Below are positions 58,801-64,000 of a stretch of DNA of 64,000 bases, piece after piece (positions within the stretch are counted from its first letter, which is position 1; each line of letters begins with the position of its first letter). A program made the position numbers and the translations under genes. A model generated the notes under the pieces. It was given only the letters and a program-made list of their open reading frames with translations, did not search any database and was not told where the DNA came from. This DNA is from Ophiura sarsii (Eukaryota; Echinodermata; Ophiuroidea; Amphilepidida; Ophiuridae). The DNA lies in assembly GCA_035610835.1 (NCBI GenBank), contig CM069446.1, positions 46,663,625 through 46,727,624 of the forward strand, read 5' to 3'.

Positions 58801-59683
58801 CTTTGCGGGCCAAAACGAATACACCACCTCCTTTTTTCCCAATACGTGGAACCTGGAAGATGTTGTAGTTGGGGAAGGTATTAGTGATATCTGCGAGGAT
58901 GGGACTATCGCGGTCATCTCCGTTTAACCAGGACTCAGTAACTGCTACTATGTCAAGATCTTTTTCAATTACATAGTCACATAAGGAGATAGTTTTGTTT
59001 TTTAATGACCGGGCGTTCCATACCCCGAGGGCAGCTTTGACGCCATTAATACGATTTAGGGGATTTTGCTGGGCGCAGTTCCGGGGTATTTGAAGAAGGT
59101 TTTCTTGATTTGAGAACAGTACTTTAACATTAGAGTTATTATTGTCATGATTAAACAAGTGTCCATGATTAAACTGAGCAATCGATGTCGGTGATTGTTG
59201 ACGTTGTGAAATTCTGACAGATATTGAATGCAACTTAGTCTCACTCTGGTGGGCCCGATTTCTTAATCTTCCTCCGCGAAAACCTCTACTTGTAACATTA
59301 GCGATTTTCAATTGTCTCAGATTTTGCCAGAGGTCGTTTGTTACAAAGGGCGGCACAAAAGTGTTTGTCACACCTCTACCAATGTTCATCAAAGATTCTC
59401 TTGTGTATTGAAACCTACACATGATGACTGAAAGTCCGACAAATGATGCAGAATTCAGCACTACGGTGTGCATATATAATGTCTACGGCAGATAAAAAAT
59501 GTGTCAAACAGTTAAAGTTCGATATAAAAATTCCGCTTATGTTCTATAAAACGAGTTGTAAACTACTCACAAGTAAGCCATTCAGCGTAACAGGCGAAGA
59601 AAAAGTCTTAAAACATGGTAAAAATAGCAATCTTTGGCAGAGATGATTTTTGTGCGGCCACTGTCACAGGGCGCCACCAATGA
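55869..59683 (-). mobile_element. Near-full-length L2/CR1-type LINE with TCTTT duplication
   Basis: TCTTT at 55,864-55,868 and 59,684-59,688 flanks a 3.8-kb element inserted in the linker/reverse transcriptase junction of the Tx1 LINE. The minus strand starts with a ~210-base leader, then one long frame, and ends with the L2 tail motifs TGTAAAGCGCTTTGAGG and GGGCGCTTAACAAACACCTT and a (TTA)n tail. Full length and a nearly open frame imply a recent insertion, the youngest layer of this stack. Confidence 0.9.
56099..59473 (-). CDS. L2/CR1 endonuclease-reverse transcriptase, one frameshift near C-terminus
   Basis: This 1,124-codon frame encodes the LINE enzyme that nicks target DNA and reverse-transcribes the element's RNA. 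Residues 1-150 are a poorly conserved N-terminus. The endonuclease is at about 150-375 (VWNARSLKNK, AVTESWL, LVGDFNLH, SDHNF). The reverse transcriptase is at about 620-880 (FRPISNLKFLSKV, QSAYRKHHSIETALL, LLDLSAAFDTLDH, VPQGSVLGPLLFTLY and the catalytic YADDTQ). The thumb has CNSLLYGLPD and HITPILNELHWLPV. At about codon 1006 (56,455) one missing base throws the frame; the conserved continuation lies in the next frame, so the last ~120 residues of the listed frame are not native. Otherwise it appears intact. No separate ORF1 is evident in the short leader. Confidence 0.9.
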   Translation of the reverse strand: MHTVVLNSASFVGLSVIMCRFQYTRESLMNIGRGVTNTFVPPFVTNDLWQNLRQLKIANVTSRGFRGGRLRNRAHQSETKLHSISVRISQRQQSPTSIAQFNHGHLFNHDNNNSNVKVLFSNQENLLQIPRNCAQQNPLNRINGVKAALGVWNARSLKNKTISLCDYVIEKDLDIVAVTESWLNGDDRDSPILADITNTFPNYNIFQVPRIGKKGGGVFVLARKGFVVKQKESLTFRTFEVMHLSVSSGSSSTRIFTIYRPPYSKKNRATPKAFFEEFASLMESAIIIPGHIMLVGDFNLHVEKSSDTDARKFLDLLNSIGLEQHVIGPTHRGGHTLDLIITRNSDSFISNVNILHDSPSDHNFITCNVNLVRPPLSKKVVNLRKWKDLNITDFKKDILGSELVVSPADDLETLTAQYDRVLRDVLDKHVPIKSQIITLRPHAPWYNDTVREAKREKRRCERRWLSSKLEVDRQIYRKQCARYASILKFAKCNHHKSQIESCDNRELFRLVNRMSSVRSENNLPDRESSDALASDFNEYFDGKISKIRVELDRSVSPPISVNIQENCLSEFTNFTEVPTESIKKFILDSPSKSCAQDPIPTWLLKRCIDELLPSISKIVNMSLITGEFPSTFKVAHITPILKKPKLDCQDLKNFRPISNLKFLSKVTERVAASQMNQYLHQHKLQSKFQSAYRKHHSIETALLRVFNDLAIGIDAHNEAVLILLDLSAAFDTLDHAVLLNRMKARYGFTGNALSWFRSYLHGRTQAVTIGSAQSPYSVLDWSVPQGSVLGPLLFTLYTGPLGDIISAHGFQHMEYADDTQIYLLLKPSDRETQLPLLEKCVIDIKAWMVSNKLKLNDSKTELLHISNRYLCENQCPPVAIGEAIIEPSPTARNLGVSIDSKLLLTGHVSNVCRSASYGIYKIGRLRAYLDRKTTERLVHAYITSRIDGCNSLLYGLPDNVIAKLQLIQNAAARLVTRAKGRRDHITPILNELHWLPVRKRIAFKSLSSPSKRFIIKLRNTSQNLLNHILPPEPSVRRLRSCSVIHRYLSHLMDKDLSPPLHQEFGTTYQFMFAPPLLFRSINQLSRPTSSDRTVISFRHGWHGHFYLCFDCVIFACSVTYADFL

Positions 59684-59689
59684 TCTTTC

Positions 59690-60456
59690 TGGCTGTTAGT
59701 ATTAATACCATTTTGTTTTTCAAGAAAATTGATCGACTTGTTGACATAGTTTTTCTTTTCTAGATTAAGAAAGTATTTGGACGGTTTTTCGCCAAATTCA
59801 AGATTCTGCACTCTGGCGCGGATTTTAACTCCTTCCATGTGGACATCTCTTAACTCTTGTAACTTTTTGTTGGCCGATTTGAGATCTTCCATGAGCGTGT
59901 CTGCCGTCGTATGTGTAGGATTTAGATCAAGCGTGTGATCAATTCGGCTAATCTCAGCTTCAAGTGATTTTATCTCCTTCTCTCTTTTCCTTTTCATATT
60001 TGCACCATACGGAATAGTTTTGCCTCTAATGTCAACCAAGATCATATCAAGTAGAAGTTGATCATTGATGTTGAATTGCACCTCTTTGCCCGGGATATTT
60101 TTCAAGTTTTCTCAAGTATGGGGTCGCAGCATACTGTTTGACAACCTCGCCAATAGCATCTTTCACTACCTGGATGTACTTTGAGTCCTTAGTAAAGAAT
60201 TGTTGAACTTCCAATAACCTCTACCTCTATGAGGCGTTTGCTTAGCGAAAGTAACTGTTGGAATCGAGTGGTCAGACCTATAGCCAGGCAAGATATCAGT
60301 ATTGCCTACCATTGAGAACATCTCGTGTGAAAGGAGAAAGAAGTCCAGTCGCCCTTGTTTAAAGGCGGTGGGTTGACGCCATGTGTATCTCCGGGCTGTT
60401 AGGGTTATTTTCCCTCCATGGATCAATTAAATCGTGAATATTCATCATATTAAGAA
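59690..60456 (-). pseudogene. Tx1-type endonuclease C-terminus and linker
   Basis: This is the 5' part of Tx1 copy 2. At 60,426-60,166 the frame has RRYTWRQPTAFKQGRLDFFL and PGYRSDHSIPTVTF, the substrate loop and final SDH motif of the endonuclease. At 60,105 to about 59,690 it has a coiled-coil-like linker (KRKREKEIKSLEAEISRI) and GEKPSKYFLNLEKK just before the reverse transcriptase. Frame breaks near 60,385, 60,200 and 60,105 show it was already defective or has decayed since. Confidence 0.85.
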
Positions 60457-60652
60457 ACTAAACATTATTTTAACAACTTTTGAAATGGGTCATTCAATAC
60501 AAGCTCACTCAAGCATGACAGAACCTGTTGATTTGACATTTTGGTCAAGTATTGGTATGAACCTCATAACAATTGGACAGAAAACTCATTTCAACCCAAT
60601 GTATATTTTTGAAAATATAAGGGAAACTTACTTCTTTTGAAGTGTTTAGTAT

Positions 60653-60910
60653 GAATCGACCTTTTATTTCCCCAATTCATTCAACCATCGAATAAATGAG
60701 CAACACCACGGTAAACCTGATCGTAGATCAGAGACGGGATTCAGAATGGAATGCTAATGTGTATACATCTGCCATAGTTAATAAATCCATTGATTCCAAT
60801 TGGCGGAGATCATTATATCTTTACAAATACAATCGCTGTTATGCAAGAGACTGGTACTTTCATGCAAATAACCATAACCACCCACCTAAAATGACTATGC
60901 TAATCGCCCA
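60653..60910. repeat. 258-bp direct repeat, right copy
   Basis: Right partner of 51,825-52,089. It follows five bases after the TA duplication of the Tc1-derived element. Confidence 0.85.
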
Positions 60911-60911
60911 G

Positions 60912-62605
60912 GGCGCTTCTTAGGGATTTACAACATCTTTGAACCAGTCTTGACACAAACAAATAAAAAAAACACAGGAGTCGGAGATATAATGTACAAT
61001 ATTTTCTGAGTGTTTTAATTAATCTTCGCAACACTTGTCTTATAAAGGGATAACTACAATGTTGTCAATAAATCATAGAATCCTTCGTTATTGTTAGGAT
61101 TCCAAACGGTTTCCATGGCGACACAATGGTATAAGACCACCATCGATTTAAATTCTTCACAATAATAAATCCATTCATATAACGAGCAAATAAAATAATA
61201 TTAGACGTGGACAATTTTGAAATTAAGATACAGGAAAAGTAAAACATCTGATAAATAATAAATTTCTCCCAGTTAATCATCATCATTCCAGTGCATATTA
61301 ATTCCCGTGTTCCATAAGCTTCATAAACTTAATCCCAATTATTCTAAGCAACATAAAATGTGTCTCTTTTTCCCCCAACACCAAAAATATAATAGTGTGC
61401 TGTTTACTTCTCAAATCTTTTATACCTCAATAAACCATCATCACTTTTTATAAACATTTTTTTTACATCTTGGAACTATAATTTCAAAATGCATTTGTTG
61501 ATCTGTAGTTCTTAAACCACAGCAAAATATATCTTTTTCTTCTCTTACAAATGTTCAAAGATCATCCATCATAGCTGCAGCAGCATTCATTCAACAATCT
61601 TCCCACCTTAATTACACATACTGTACCATGAAAATGTCAGTGTAACCAACAAATGCGTCAACTATAATAGACTGCTAACATTGTGTCAACTAAAGACTGT
61701 TCACATTGTGCCAAGTATAGACTGTTCACAATGTTTCAACCAGTGTTTTCACTCGCCCTATAAAAAAGGTGAAAAATACCCTTCACTTTTGACTTTCACC
61801 CTTATTTTTTTCTCTCTCAAGAGTGAAAAATGTTGAAAATGTAATTGTTTCACTGCCCAAAAACACTGCGCAAGCACACGTTTTGGTCACTTTAACAGTA
61901 TATTATGTCAACATTATTTCCTTGTTTGATCTGTCCACCCTTTGGTGGAGTCAAATTCAGCAGTTTCAAACACCCCAACATCTATGGCCATAAAAGCAGT
62001 GGGCAAACAAGCGTCTTAAGATAGATCATCTGTTCAACAGTTTTTCCTGCAAGCAGGCGATTAATCTTTAGGCAGTTGATTGCCCCGACATCAAACTGGA
62101 GATAAGATCAACTCTCTGTGATAGTATTCCCCACTATGGCGCCTGTTTCATCAGTGATCAATGAGTTATCAATTCAAAGTGTATCGTTAAGTTATCTGAC
62201 AACAAAGTGTGTGAAACGTCTACTTGTCGTAGGAATACCATTTTTTTTTTAAACAACACAACTTCTGAAATATAATTTTTTAAACATGCTAGTTGAAGAG
62301 CCTACTACAATTTATCCCCATTCTTCTCATACAACACAAGACCGTCCATTAGAATATAATTGGTATTCGTGCACACCCGTTTAGAATTTCCACATACAAA
62401 TTTGTATAAGCTTGTAATCAATACAAGTCCCATCTATACATTTAATAACAAGCTCATACTTGGAGAAACCGAAAGATAGAACATTATCACATATATATGC
62501 CATTTAATAATAAGGTACAGAAAATAAAAATATTGTTTTGAGGAAAAATTGTATCAATATTTGAAAGCTCCATTGCTCATTTTGGTTTAAGCCTGGGTTT
62601 TAATC
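60912..62605. other. Non-coding, nothing recognised
   Basis: AT-rich; no frame or repeat I can support. Confidence 0.4.
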
Positions 62606-62609
62606 TTAA

Positions 62610-62820
62610 CGCTAGTCTTTCCATATAAAAACAGATTTTTCATAAACCTTTCCCAACTTTCAAAGTCTTATCTCAAAAATAACTGAACTAATACTAGGCA
62701 TGTTTGTACTTATTTTAATGCATTTCTTATGATTTCAAATTATGGTGATGAAATTCAGTGATTTTGACTTTTGAAACACATTGTGAAATGTTGGAACTGG
62801 CGTCTGCCACGTGGAAAGTG
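62610..62820. mobile_element. piggyBac-like MITE, diverged copy
   Basis: Interior matches the 15.2-kb element (AACCTTTCCCAACTTTCAAA, GGTGATGAAATTCAGTGATT). TTAA lies at 62,606-62,609 and 62,821-62,824, and the right end reads CCACGTGGAAAGTG. The left terminal repeat is degenerate. Confidence 0.65.
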
Positions 62821-62824
62821 TTAA

Positions 62825-64000
62825 ACACTGGATGTTGACAATATTACATATTTGTATAGTAAATCCAAGGACATAGAAAAACATATGAAAAATACAAATA
62901 CTACTCCATACTGGATTTTGATTTGCCAGGAGATTTTCAATACACAATTGCATTTAGTAGCCACATATTAGGAAAGTGTGGGGGTGGAGAAGCTAGGCAA
63001 TCAATTCAAAGATGAGAACATGGGAATCATATAGCAACGTTCTCGGTGAAACATCATTACATGTGTGTTTAGCTTTTAACAGGTATTGTTCCTGTTTGGG
63101 CTGTAGGAGCGGTTGAAAACCATTTTCCGTTTTCAAGTCACAATTTGGTAACGCCAAGGTAATCAAATATTGTACGCCTATGTAAACATCAATGCTTAAA
63201 AAACACCTCATGCACAAACTTGTATACATTTGTGTCTCCATTCCATATGCCCTGTTCTTTACTACATGAATTACAAAGCATGTTTTAGGTGTACCTTTGA
63301 TACAAGATATTCAAGAGTTGGGCGAGTGTGGAGAGACCGGACTACAGAATAAGAAAGTAACTACTGTAAAAACCAGAAATGTTTTTGCTAATTTTGCAAG
63401 CAGCACTCAGTCACGAAAATTTAATGCCGTGGATATTTCCATTCTACCTTGTAGCTTTGCATTGCAAAGTTACACAATGTAACTCTCGCGAAATGTTCAT
63501 GCCATGAATGAATTGGGCCAATATTGCAGATTTGTGAAAATTCTGGTTTTACAGTATTTTGTTGTGGGCTTATTCCATGAACCTCATTTTCATAATGTAG
63601 ATCTGATTAAAAGACCATCATTATTCTAACACAATTACAATTTCCGCAAACTTGCTATGACACGCAGAGAAAATTCTGCCATGTAAAGATATCGGATAGA
63701 AATTTTACATGCACGTGATTACCATTTGAAAGCTTATAATTTTGTTTTGTTTATAGATTTCAATTAACAAGTACAATACCTCACCTGACTTATTCAAGAA
63801 AATAGCTCATATTATGGAGAATATCCTTCAGTTCACAAAAGTTTTACAATCTGGGGGAATTTGTCTTTATACATTTGCCAAAATGACGTACCTTTGAAAG
63901 ATATATAAATAAAAAAGTTGTTCACAGACTGACAGCCAATTATTTTAGAGATTAATTTCTGTCAAAAAGAGTTGCTACAACTGACAAATTAAACTCGTAA
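62825..64000. other. Non-coding, nothing recognised
   Basis: No supported coding frame, RNA gene or repeat to the end of the window. Confidence 0.4.

Larger units (their letters stand above)
53091..60456 (-). mobile_element. Tx1/L1-type LINE, copy 2, 5'-truncated, with 13-bp duplication
   Basis: ACTAAACATTATT is present at 53,078-53,090 and 60,457-60,469, an exact 13-bp target-site duplication. On the minus strand the element runs from within the endonuclease (60,456) to an A-rich 3' end (about 53,110-53,091). It is interrupted by an L2 LINE at 55,869-59,683, so its own length is about 3.55 kb. Confidence 0.9.
52443..60646. mobile_element. Tc1/mariner-derived element split by nested LINEs
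   Basis: The left inverted repeat 52,443 to about 52,650 (AACACTTCAAAAGAAGTAAG) and the right about 60,470-60,646 are complementary. TA lies at 52,441-52,442 and 60,647-60,648. The smaller copy at 5,887-6,403 shows the intact joint that here is opened by a Tx1 LINE at 53,091-60,456. The element's own DNA is therefore only about 0.8 kb. Confidence 0.8.

Overview
This is an AT-rich stretch of animal (eukaryotic) nuclear DNA, almost entirely repeats, with one recognisable host gene. The evidence is a single-exon leucine-rich-repeat GPCR with GRL101/relaxin-receptor-like architecture, three kinds of animal non-LTR retrotransposon (RTE, Tx1/L1 and L2/CR1 types), Tc1/mariner- and piggyBac-like DNA transposons, and long satellites. 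A marine invertebrate deuterostome such as a hemichordate or echinoderm would fit, but the species is inference only. I saw no rRNA, tRNA or bacterial-type features.

Layout. 0.5-2.0 kb: 5'-truncated RTE-type LINE (+). 2.6-10.0 kb: decayed Tx1-type LINE (-), split by a 3.2-kb inverted-repeat DNA element that itself holds smaller insertions. 10.0-12.3 kb: ~86-bp minisatellite with a ~1,006-bp higher-order period, bounded by inverted copies of its own monomer. 12.3-14.9 kb: simple repeats and a short transposon fragment. 14.9-32.4 kb: a 17-kb satellite of ~105-bp units that each look like a miniature intron, duplicated in blocks (a-b-c-a-c-a-b-c) and punctured by several small transposons with clean target-site duplications. 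One is a 465-bp hairpin cassette, present twice, with copies of the metazoan histone mRNA 3' stem-loop. 32.4-36.3 kb: mostly featureless. 36.4-40.0 kb: the LRR-GPCR gene, about 1,200 codons, with two opposite single-base frameshifts. 40.3-41.1 kb: L2/CR1 LINE tail (-). 41.2-45.8 kb: small foldback elements and an array of more than 60 short palindromes (CAGTATCG-NN-CGATACTG) in units bounded by inverted repeats. 45.8-50.9 kb: long-inverted-repeat element, a 338-bp tandem duplication, a foldback element and a mariner-like element without transposase. 51.4-60.9 kb: a nested stack in which a Tc1-derived element (TA duplication) contains a Tx1 LINE (13-bp duplication), which contains a nearly intact L2 LINE (5-bp duplication). 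60.9-64 kb: little beyond one piggyBac-like MITE.

The only plausible cellular product is the GPCR, a plasma-membrane receptor with an extracellular LRR ligand-binding domain. The rest reads as layered transposon and satellite history. The items most worth a second look are the palindrome array, the intron-like satellite, the histone-stem-loop hairpin cassette and the two compensating frameshifts in the receptor gene.
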